Of a DNA stretch of 64,000 nt, positions 33,660-42,950 are shown one piece after another. Source of the stretch: Dermanyssus gallinae (Eukaryota > Arthropoda > Arachnida > Mesostigmata > Dermanyssidae); NCBI GenBank assembly GCA_003439945.1, contig QVRM01006451.1:590001-654000 (forward strand), written 5' to 3'. Made by a program: the position numbers and the translations under genes. The first letter of the stretch is position 1. The number at the start of each line of letters is the position of its first letter. The notes under the pieces were generated by a model. The model did no database searches. It was given only the letters and a program-made list of their open reading frames with translations, and had not been told where the DNA came from.

Positions 33660-33748
33660 GACATTACAAAATGTTTCTTCATAAAGCTCTATCCTCTTCA
33701 AGCTTCCGACGAAAGAAGTAGTAAAACGATTTTCGGTCCAGCGCTGTG

Positions 33749-33749
<1 letters not shown>
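33660..33749. repeat. Dispersed repeat G, copy 2
   Basis: Matches 16,221-16,312 over about 85 bases. It also ends at GCGCTGTG, and here an (AT)n tract follows directly. Confidence 0.75.

Positions 33750-33812
<63 letters not shown>
33750..33812. repeat. (AT)n microsatellite
   Basis: About 31 AT units, directly abutting repeat G. Confidence 0.97.
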
Positions 33813-33814
<2 letters not shown>

Positions 33815-33973
33815 GTCGTCTATTACGTGACTAGGAAAAAGTAACCTATTTACGGGCGCTTTTATTTTAAACGTAGAAACGGCCATTGGAATTAATCAAA
33901 ATTCGTTTATAAATGTCTGCTTTTGGCTAGCGGTACACTCTGACTATGGGCCTTCTACCAATTGAGATAATAA

Positions 33974-34039
33974 AAGGGAAAGGGCCTCTAAGATTAATCT
34001 TAAATTAAAAGATAATATAAGGGAAAGGGCCTCTATGAT
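33974..34039. repeat. Short direct repeat around a palindrome
   Basis: AAGGGAAAGGGCCTCTAAGAT at 33,974 recurs as AAGGGAAAGGGCCTCTATGAT at 34,019, period 45. TAAGATTAATCTTA, a perfect palindrome, lies between them. It may be the footprint of a small DNA element. Confidence 0.75.
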
Positions 34040-34085
34040 GTCGAAAGAAAGCTGCCGAGTCTCCGCAGCTTTCCTTTCAACATGC
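34037..34085. repeat. Imperfect hairpin
   Basis: Two arms of about 22 bases (19 of 22 paired) centre on CCGAGTCTCC. The loop is too short for a normal pre-miRNA. Confidence 0.7.
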
Positions 34086-34140
34086 TAGCACCTTGTCTAC
34101 AAAGTTCTTATTTTGGGAAGTTGTATTGTAATCAGCAAAT

Positions 34141-34368
34141 ATGCTGAACCGTATTTACGAGCTGGTCAGAATTGGAACGGTACCGACGCCGGAAGGACAC
34201 AATATACATTTTGCAGAATGTCGTCTGGTTGGCAGTCATGCACCTGTATGTCATGCGGTAGCTAAACTTAGCGCCGGACCACGGGCGAGCACCACCTGTG
34301 CTATATTCGAATTGCAGGAGTTCACCGATCGCTTGAGCGCTAAACCAGCGACAGAACGGGTTGCCTAG
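34141..34368 (+). other. Unassigned open frame of 75 codons (low support)
   Basis: ATG 34,141 (context AAATATGC) to TAG 34,366. The peptide (MLNRIYELVRIG, later CAIFELQEFTDRLSAK) has balanced composition but no recognised domain. A possible splice acceptor (GTATTGTAATCAG) lies just before it, and a good donor (CTGCAG|GTGAG, GT at 34,403) lies 35 bases after its stop, so an exon with a different frame is possible. Confidence 0.2.
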
Positions 34369-35124
34369 CTACCCACAACCCTGCTGGCCATCGGCGCTGC
34401 AGGTGAGACGAGGTTGTTGGGTCGCTTGACAGCACCTTACTATGTGTCGAGAGCCAAAAAGGGCTTCAGCCGGCATGGAGACAAGTCAATGAGGGTGTCT
34501 GTGCCATCTGTGACCTCGTTTCTTATGGTTGCTGTTTAGTTGGGCACATACATGGAAGGAGCAGCGAAGGTGAGTGCGGCGGCGGCGGCGGCTAGAAGAC
34601 GGAAAGTGCAAGTCACTACTGGAAGACTGAAGACCGTTCTTTGCACGATCTCCGGCGTGCTCTGCAACGGTGCCGTACGGGCACAATGCTCGCACACACA
34701 AAACAACACTGCCCTGAGGTTCGCCAGCCTCGTCGTGATATGAGTGTCGTAGTTTATTATTTCTGCTACAACTACTGTAGTTGCTTATACTGCAACTGTA
34801 CACGCTGCTACGACGATTTAAGCCAAAACAGAGGATTGGGAGGCGGAGGGAGGGGAGGGTGCTGCTTCGAGCATTATTGCAGGCGGTGTGATCCAAAATC
34901 TAGCCAGAGAGTGCAAAGCAGTGATATATAGGACACCGCTTAGTAAATATCCAGCATTGATATCGGCGTAATGATTGCTCCGGCCATAATGTCGCCGTAT
35001 TGTTGGTAACAAAAACGATATCCTAACCATATTGCGTTGCGCCGCTAGATACAATTTATACGGTCTATACATTTATATCCAATTAACATCTAGGTTTGTT
35101 TCGTATACACTCACTCAAACGCAC

Positions 35125-35130
<6 letters not shown>
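34369..35130. other. No gene called
   Basis: GC-richer at 34,380-34,900, with a GGC run at 34,577-34,590 and overlapping frames on both strands, then AT-rich. No domain recognised. Confidence 0.4.

Positions 35131-35200
<70 letters not shown>
35131..35200. repeat. (AT)n microsatellite
   Basis: 35 uninterrupted AT units; a shorter tract lies at 35,249-35,266. Confidence 0.97.
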
Positions 35201-35203
<3 letters not shown>

Positions 35204-35268
35204 CGTATGTACGAATATCGGAAAAACCAAGATTCTGGTTCCTGCCGATATATATATATATATATACA

Positions 35269-35890
35269 TACAGGGTTTGCCGGAAAGTTTTCGACTGCGA
35301 CATAAGGAATTATAAAGCTCGGTAAAGCAAATCTTTTTCCAGTGGTCTCTGAGAACTCTTGCTTCGGAGTGAGCGTGAAATTACTACAATTAATGACACT
35401 GGTGTTTTAGCCCGACATAAATGAAGTTATTTTTTGTAGCCTTTACGTTCAATATCTCAAAATTATTACCCTACGACCAATCACCGCGCTCAAAACTAAC
35501 ACATTCAGGTATTTCATGCTGATCATTTTGGTACCAAATACATGGCAATGCGAGTTGTGATTGCGGAGTACTCGAGATTGAGTGCATACATAAATGGCCT
35601 ACTCCATCAGATAAAGCACTCTAGGTCATTTATGCATGCACTCAATCTCAGCATGCCCTCAGAGAAATCTTAATTGTTCCGCAACCACAGCTCGCATTGT
35701 CATACGTTTGATACCAAAATGATCGTCTTGAAATGCATTTACCTGAATTTGAATGTGTCAGTTTTGAGCGCGGTGAGTGGTCGTAGGGTAATGATTTTGA
35801 TGTATTTGGTATAAAAGCTAATAAACTACTTCACCTTTCGCGAATTCTCTTCTAAGCGGCTACGTCGCATCTTCTGACCGGCGGTATATG
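35269..35890. mobile_element. Foldback (long inverted-repeat) element, probable mariner-type MITE
   Basis: The arms 35,420-35,598 and 35,624-35,836 are reverse complements with high identity (shared blocks include ACCCTACGACCA, TCACCGCGCTCAAAACT and GATCATTTTGGTA), separated by about 25 bases. The outer ends also pair more weakly: GCCGGAAAG...GCGACATA on the left with GCCGGTCAG...GCGACGTA in the complement of the right. The left end reads TA-CAGGGTTTGCCGG after an AT tract, which resembles Tc1/mariner ends inserted at TA. There is no transposase inside, so it would depend on another element. Confidence 0.75.
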
Positions 35891-36373
35891 ATCCTCAGAA
35901 GAAACAGAACTTTTTCACGAACACGACGGTGCGCTTATTTTCTTTATTAGAAATCTCTCAAAAGCTTATATATATATTGTCAGCCAAAAACCTTCAGGGC
36001 GGTTGTTGTGCCGAAGAGAGACACAACAAAAAACAAAATAAGAAAGAACAATGGTTTTGTAGTAAGAGTCCTATTGTCAATCAAGCAAACTGCGGAATGA
36101 AGTCCACGAGACAAGACCGCGATTTGCCCCTTTGCAACTAGCGGGTCTTCAAGGTAAATCCTCACAAGGTGGATCAAAAATGTCGTAACATGGAATGCAA
36201 TGAATAAACGGACAACGACTTATTATTATTCAAGATAGTCCTCTCGAAGCTTTGCACGAGTCTAGCGATCCTGAATAGCCAGTATACCACGAGCAAAATA
36301 TTCAACGTCATTAGACACTAGTCTATGGCGTACATCACATAATTTTTGCTCTAATATCTCTATCCCGAGAGAT
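35891..36373. other. No gene recognised
   Basis: AT-rich, short frames only. Confidence 0.5.
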
Positions 36374-36432
36374 ACTTCTTAAGGTTTGCAAGCATACAAT
36401 AGTCGCTTGTATGCTTGCAAACCTTAAGAAGT
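36374..36432. repeat. Perfect hairpin (26 bp arms, 7 base loop)
   Basis: ACTTCTTAAGGTTTGCAAGC and six further bases pair exactly with 36,407-36,432 across TAGTCGC. Pairing extends imperfectly outward (AGAGAT against TTCTCT). A perfect 26 bp stem implies recent origin or selection for structure. It is too perfect and short for a typical animal pre-miRNA. Confidence 0.9.
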
Positions 36433-37379
36433 TTCTCTTACGGTTCTCTAAACGGTCTGGAGATTATGGGGGATTTTCAAAAAATTTGAAACCTCCGTTA
36501 GCGTAATTTGGTCACGACAAAAAAAATCGTGTAGGCGGGCACATTGTTGTGGTGAAACAGCACCGTTTTTCTGCATGTGAAACTGTGCTGTCGCGAGCTG
36601 TACTACGATGATGCGTTTTTAAATAAAAAATATAATTAGAATATTAAACTGTTTTTGGTTGTTCAGAACGTAGTGCATTCTCGGTGCCCATACGACCTCT
36701 ATTAATTAAGGCAATACATTTTATATTTGTACTGTACGCAGGCACATTAGTTCCAAAAACTGCACCTAATTTGGCACTAAATTCCTTGCAATTAAGCCGT
36801 GAAAAAGCCTTGTTTAATCATAGGATGGTACTCGCTGTCATCTATTGTCACAAGAGGGTCTGACATGTTTCAATTGCGCTATGGTCGCCATGACAGGCAT
36901 TTGCAGACAGGGTATGATACAAACGTTTCGATCCACTTAGTACAATAGGCGTCTCTAATTCGAAAGACGTTCTGTACTGAGAATAAAGGCTATCTGTACC
37001 TACCACACAGTAATATTCGGCTACCACATTTAGCAGTGTAATAATATTCGTCTTTTTAACTCGCTTTTCGTTCGTCTGCTTTGAACAACAGTCCGTCACT
37101 CGTCTGTTTTTGTTTTGTCTAAACGTTCTCTACTTTATTGTCAGCATATTTGACCTGGGGCATAATGTAAAGCATTTTATTTAGCGTCAACGCATTCCGT
37201 CGATATCCGCATCTGCTTGTTGGGGCAGGTCTCACAAGTAAGAGTAAATATGACTCTAAAATTGCTTATGGCCCATGTTGCACGTATAGGCCGGCTTGCT
37301 ACGCTGTCATTATTTACTTTATGAAGTTTGTCTATATAATTGCGTGGCCTGTCGAGTTTCGTTATAATTTAGTTATTGC

Positions 37380-37381
<2 letters not shown>
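36433..37381. other. No gene recognised
   Basis: AT-rich, short frames only. Confidence 0.5.

Positions 37382-37438
<57 letters not shown>
37382..37438. repeat. (AT)n microsatellite
   Basis: About 28 AT units. Confidence 0.97.
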
Positions 37439-37440
<2 letters not shown>

Positions 37441-37624
37441 ACGGAACACATGTTGATAAGTAAAAACACACATCGAGCTACCTGCGTAAGAAAAATAGCG
37501 TTCTCTATAGCGTTTGCACCCTTACAAGACATACACGTTTCTCTCGGATGATCCTTTCTATAAATAGTCGCAATGTGGTTGCCAATAACGCTAGCAATTG
37601 AGTGTTTTTTTATTTTTCTTTTAG

Positions 37625-39482
37625 ATCACCGTTGGTTTTCTGCTGGGGGATATGGACCTTTCGTCTGTTGGCTGGAAACCGCAGACTCCAACTAAGCCAC
37701 CCGAAACCAAGGAGCATTTGTTTATGGCGTTCTGCATTAAATCTGAACTTACTCAACTTGTAACCTGCCTAACTCGTCCAAAAAGTGGCTAGGTTTTGGA
37801 TCTCATCCTCACTGACAACGACGATGAGTATGAGATCCCCCCTCGCATGTTAAGTCTGATCACATAACTGTCTATTTTGAACTGATCTCAGGCAAGTTGT
37901 CCACACCCCCTGCAATCAAGGGTTAATTACATGAAGGCCAATTATAACGCAATTTATGCGACTCTTATGTGTATTGACTGACGCCAAATAATGTCTATGT
38001 GCTCTTTCGCCAAAGAGTAATACTAGATCTTTGTTAACATCTCTTTGGACCTTCTTGATTGTTTGCATCGTACCCAATCATCTTCCATCTATGATTGCAT
38101 CGCTCGACACTTCGCTCGTCTAAGCCGCGAGTCTGAATAATTGCGATTTACGGCTGTCCCGTGGACTAGACTGCGCATCATCTCTTGCCTCCCATACCGT
38201 GCATTCTCATGGAAAAGTTATCGTCAGTGACATTTATAGCTACCTGGACTCCTATGCACTCCTGGACCCACATCATTATGGTTTTAGAAGTGAGCGCTTC
38301 ACTAGAACTCAATTTCTCGAGGTCTGCCATGATTTGGCTATACCGCGTAACAGAGTTATCCCACAGAGCCAATAAATCACACGAGCGTTTGACGGGCTGA
38401 GTCATAAGACCCTCTTATCTAAAATGAAAAAACAAGAAGCATTTTATTGTGTAATTTGGATAAGATTAGTAAATAAAATAAAGGTTCTTGGGCCAGGCAA
38501 GGCAATTTGCGACATAATTGAAGACTACTTATCTGACAGGCAACAACATACACAATATACGTAATTTTTGAGTAAACCTGTTGTTGCTAATCACGGCGAA
38601 CCTTAGGGTTCCGTTCTAAGACCAACACTGTTTAATATATACATTTATTTTGCAGTGATGTGAAAATTGTTCCGTTTGCGGATGATACATGCATAATGAT
38701 AAGAAATATGCAAAAACAAAATAAACCACCATTTAACACCGCCTGCCACGCATGTGCTTTCTTGGGTTGTTATGCAAATTCGAAGGTTAAAAACCGAATT
38801 GAACGAATGCAATAATATTAGGCTATGCTGCGTCTCCATTGGCGACTCGATATTAGATCTTAAGATAAATTGCAGTTGTCCGATAATTGGTGAGATACAC
38901 AGCTGTAAATACATTAGTCCAAAGTTTCAGACTAATAATAAATGGGAAGTTCACATACATATATAGCATTTTAAGACATTCTGACAGAAACCGCAGCTCT
39001 TTTTGAGGCAACTTATAATAAAACTTCCCCTACCACAAATGTTGTAAACAGTGTTATAACACACCCATATACAAGGCTTGCGACAAATTGTTCAATGCTT
39101 AATTGTTGCCCGGCAAACATAAATGCCAATTTCCTCATCTGTTTAGATTTGTATTAGGGTTACTAAGTAAAGAATGCAGACATCCAAACTTAAATAGTAG
39201 ATTTGTTTAATTTCGCCGGATCTACTAGACATATGTGCATTTGGGTGAGCCTACCAGCACAACTAAAACATTAAAACTCTAGTAAACACAGTTATGTCAT
39301 ATGTAGGATGTCATTACACTCAAGAGCAGAGAGACACGGGAGATAACCCTTTGTGCAAAATTCCCATATTAGTTACAATTGTTAAAAATGTGTAAAGATG
39401 GAAATGTTAAGCTCAATAAGGAATTATTGAATTTAAATAAATTTTCCGTCCGGAGAAGACGGTCTCATAAAAAAAAAAAAAA
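37625..39482 (+). pseudogene. F3 LINE, longest copy (endonuclease to 3' end), decayed
   Basis: The copy starts in the late endonuclease (LLGDMDLSSVGW for GDxN, then LTQLVTCLTRP, VLDLILTDN and SDHITVYFELISGK), then FVNISLDLLDCL, then RT pieces: YLSDRQQHTQYT (about 38,540), GSVLRPTLFNIYI (about 38,610, the 'PQGSVLGP' block) and FRLRMIHA-like remains of the FADDT block. After these come CNNIRLCCVSIGDS and CPIIGEIHSCKYI (38,815-38,920), an LPLPQML tail, and a 3' UTR ending in CCGTCCGGAGAAGACGG, CTCATA and an A run. Many stops and frameshifts are present and much of the RT core is missing. The motif set fits CR1/jockey-like LINEs. Four other copies in the window share parts of it. Confidence 0.8.
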
Positions 39483-39502
39483 TATATATATATATATATA
39501 TA
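39469..39502. repeat. A-run and (AT)n at the end of the F3 copy
   Basis: 14 A followed by about 10 AT units directly after the F3 3' end CTCAT. Confidence 0.95.
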
Positions 39503-40097
39503 AACCAAAGTCAGGCACCAAGTCGCTAGACGCTTCGAACAGTAGAGCGCGTACAGGTTTGCTACCACCTGTACTGGGGTCTACAGAGGGAGGGGGAGGC
39601 AACAGGGAAAATATGCGTACCACCATTATCTGTAACCTTTACAACAGGGCATCCACCAGAAAAGATTTTAAACGCCACTGGACACCGCAAGAAGATCGAA
39701 CACCATGGGGTGACCCCGCTCTCAAGCGGTAACGACCCCGGCCCCTAGAGCGGAACTTGTCTCGGAAAGGCATAGCGGAAAATCTGCGGAAAACAGGTTC
39801 GTTAGCTGGATGTCCAAAAATTTGCTTGTAGCATCAGCCTTCGCGAGCTCTCGCGCACAAGTGGGCCGTAACAATGACGTGAAAAGCTGGGCCAACCTTC
39901 TGATGTACCCCTTACTGTGTGCTCACAACACCAACCCAATAAACAAAGAGGACTCAGCCGGACTGCCCACATTAGGGAGATAATAGAGGAACATACTAGC
40001 CGACGACTTTTATTGCCGCTTAACGCCAAAGTTCGTAGAAAAAATGCAGTGAAGACGAGTCTGTGGCTCGACGAGGTTAGTATATACAAATGTATGC

Positions 40098-40100
<3 letters not shown>
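39503..40100. other. No gene called; weak LINE-like text
   Basis: A frame near 39,670 reads KRHWTPQEDRTPW, faintly like the Myb-type motif in N-termini of some LINEs. There is no zinc finger or RT nearby to support it. Confidence 0.3.

Positions 40101-40134
<34 letters not shown>
40101..40134. repeat. (AT)n microsatellite
   Basis: About 17 AT units. Confidence 0.95.
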
Positions 40135-40136
<2 letters not shown>

Positions 40137-41255
40137 TAAGTGCACATAAATATGTATATGTATATATAAACATATTTATATAACATTATAAAGCAAGATC
40201 TGCGTATACGTCTGTATGTGCATGTTGAACGCCACGCTTTTATGCTGCTAGAGAAAACTCGGTTTAAACGTTGCGACTATGCTCGGCATCTCATCATCAA
40301 GTCGGCATATGCTTGCAACTAAAGCAGACGATGCCGCCTGCTTTTTTCCTGTGCGGTTTGCCTAAAGTTGCCAACCATAGTGTGAGCAAATTCGATTACT
40401 CCGCGGGCGGCTGCTGCTGCAGTACTGTATTTTCGCACCGAATGTACCAAACGTCCACATCTGGAGCAAACACCGAACAACCAAACACATTTATCCAGTG
40501 TTTTTTCTGTTTATCTCCTCTTTACCTTCTACGTGATCTCTCTCTCCCACTCCTCCCCCTCTCTCTCCCTCTTGGTGTTTCTCTCGTTAAGCCCCGCTTC
40601 GACAACCCCGCCTTCATTGTAAGAACGGAAGAGTAATGAAGTAGTCGCGAGCAGCGAGCGGACGAAATCGCCGATTGCCGTCGAAGCGGGGCGGACGTCG
40701 AAGATGGCCGCAGTGGTCGTCGCCGCTCGGCGTTCGCCGCTGCGACGATTGCGAGACTTGGGTTTTGCGTTTTTCGAAAATGTAAACAAACAAATCGAGC
40801 ACCCGACAGATAGATAACGAATGAATGGAGCTAAACCGAAACCGAATATAAATTGTGGTGGCCCAAAAAATGAAATATGACCCGCGCTTTTTGAATATAG
40901 ACAATTTGTTTTTAGTCGGATAACTCTCTGCTCTCTGCGCAGTCGAAGGGAAATGTGTTCTGTGTGTGTGTGTCTTCTTTCTCGTTCTCCGTCCTATCTT
41001 TCTTTTTGAATGCTCTTCACATCTTTTTTTTGCTTGTTATTTGCTTTCTGCTGTCGTCAAGCTGCTATTATTTTATTTAGTAGCTCTGCACATTTAACAT
41101 ACGTTACAATTTCGTACGTATTATCACAGAAATGGACACAACATGTATGCATAAATATAACATAAACTTCCAGTTACTAATTGCAGTGTAGCATGTGCTA
41201 TTGAGTCTGACAACGCAAACGAGTTTTCACATATTCGTTTTTCATATATCGTAAT
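40135..41255. other. GC-richer stretch at 40,260-40,800, no gene called
   Basis: A pyrimidine-rich run (CTCTCTCTCC type, 40,535-40,590; GAGA on the other strand) is followed by a GC-rich block with GTCGAAGATGGCCGCAG. The ATG at 40,704 opens a 37-codon frame beginning MAAVVVAARRSPLRRL. AAGATGGCCGC also fits a YY1-type site and recurs at 56,903. Promoter or first exon is a possibility only. The rest is AT-rich. Confidence 0.3.
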
Positions 41256-41600
41256 TGCTAATTGGAGGAAAAGCGGATAATACCGGAAGAGCAGCACGGA
41301 TATAGCAGAAGAAAACCAACTCACTCAGCAATTGAGGACCAGATTCTCGGGGTTATCTGGGATACTCTGTCCAGACTAGAGGCCAAGCCAAGCTTTTACA
41401 GGCGGGATTTAAAAACAGCGTTTGACGTAGCATTATGGGATAAGCTAGTTGAAGAACTGGCAAAAAACGGTAGTAACGAGAGAAACGCTAAGGCTACGTA
41501 TTAATATTTTTAAACAAACTGCGGTGCTGATTAATAATGGGGTCGGCATAGCGGGGGAGGTGTCTCAAACCACTTTGTCAACAAGCGGCTTCTATCTTTT
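41256..41600 (+). pseudogene. LINE reverse-transcriptase fragment
   Basis: An open stretch of 80 codons reads IPEEQHGYSRRKPTHSAI (RT motif 2a), LEAKPSFYRRDLKTAFDVA (motif 3; the usual xxDLKTAFD is intact) and LWDKLVEELAKNG. After a frameshift it continues with LRLRINIFKQTAVLINNGV. The catalytic motif region is missing. It lies just upstream of F2 and may be an older insertion of a related LINE. Confidence 0.65.
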
Positions 41601-41859
41601 GAATACACATTCTGGAGATGGTCAGAAAGACCGCCATTACAGCTACAAAGATTACATCCCTACTCACCTATGCTTTTCGTTTGGACAGCACATGTCGCCA
41701 AGTATGGTAGAATACAATAGCACCTATCGCTAAGTATACAAATAGTGCCTATTGCCAAGTATGGCTTTCCACTAATTTGGGATAACCTGGGTGTCTGTGA
41801 GTTGCATTTAGTTGAAGGGCGAAGCTTTTATTTTTTAGAAAGGGGCTTTCCACTATCGA

Positions 41860-42950
41860 ATACGTGCCGGAAAGAACAAGATGGCCCCCAAGAGTGGACC
41901 CAGTGTCCTACTTGTCTTGTGGGTGTAGCCCATGTGAAGTGCTCACCACCGCGCACCGATGTAGGGGCAAACAACCCCACTAGGTGTCCAGGATGTCCGG
42001 AACTAGAAGGCACCCGCTCAAACGACGCCCCGCTTGAGATCCTGGAGCAGATTAGCCGCCTTGAGGCGGCAAATACAATCCGAGTGTCGGAGCTTAAACA
42101 AGTTGTCTCCCAGCTTCGTCCCCGTCCCACCGGAACAACGTAAGCACATCGAAAGTGAAGAACGAAACAAAAAAGAAGGTGGCACAGAACAAAGTGGCAC
42201 AAGGCATTGGCGGCACCTCAAATGATCCCGCAAAGCTCATAATTGGTTCGAACATCTCATATGCGTCCACCGTCACCCGTACTGTTGGTAAACAAAACCA
42301 ACAGCAACAACAGTGCCAGGGACAGCAGAGACACCGAGAACAGAAACCGCAGTAGCAGTCGAAGCAGACGCCTCTCGCAAATGTCGCCAAGGGTGTTGTT
42401 GATCCTGGTCAACAGCGCCAACAACGGCGAGAAGAGAGAGCGGTTGAGCGGCAGCAACAACAGCGGGAGAAACTAGAGAAGAAGCCGGCGCCGGCAGTAG
42501 AAAGTGACGTCACGAGTCCGCTGCAACCGCGCGACCAGGCTGTAGAGACAGACAATGGACTGTACAGAGACAGCCAAGGTAGATCAGCTGGACAGCGAAG
42601 GCTTCCCGCTGGTAGAGAGACGAAGCAAAAAGAAGAGGAAGCTCGCGAGTGAGAGTGGCGGATCAGCCAGCAATAGCCCGGAGAAGCAGAATGGACGCCT
42701 GGGGCCGACGCAGGGCGATCTCTCTCAAATACACAAGCGAACGATAGTGGAAAAAGGCAAAACTAGCGCGGTAAGGAAGCACCGACCTCTTCGGGAAGGA
42801 AGTGCAGTCGTAGACCTAGGTAAGCTAACACTGTGTAAAAACCGTGTGCTGCCTATGAAGACTCTCCGTTTGGAGAGCTTCAGCCGAACAACGTCGGCAG
42901 AACAGCTGCGTGGTTGGTTCAAGGATGCGAGGTACTTAATATTCCAGCAC
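41860..42950 (+). pseudogene. F2 ORF1 remnant: PHD-type finger, coiled coil and Gln/Lys-rich region
   Basis: Frame pieces read EWTQCPTCLVGVAHVKCS and TRCPGCPEL (a PHD-like C-x2-C ... H-x2-C ... C-x2-C set), then ILEQISRLEAANTIRVSEL (coiled coil). After a frameshift near 42,145 come SYASTVTRTVGKQNQQQQQ and a Gln/Arg-rich stretch with a TAG at 42,353. After another shift near 42,550 come DSEGFPLVERRSKKKRK and the conserved C-terminal block LRLESFSRTTSAEQLRGWF. Domain order matches PHD-type LINE ORF1 proteins such as F1's. At least two frameshifts and one stop make it non-functional. Confidence 0.7.

Noticed and set aside
36374..36432. microRNA precursor
   Set aside because: Perfect stem and very small loop are atypical of animal pre-miRNAs; no flanking lower stem.
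40704..40817. 37-codon frame from a good ATG (MAAVVVAARR)
   Set aside because: Too short, in GC-rich low-complexity DNA, and the ATG lies in a YY1-like AAGATGGC word.
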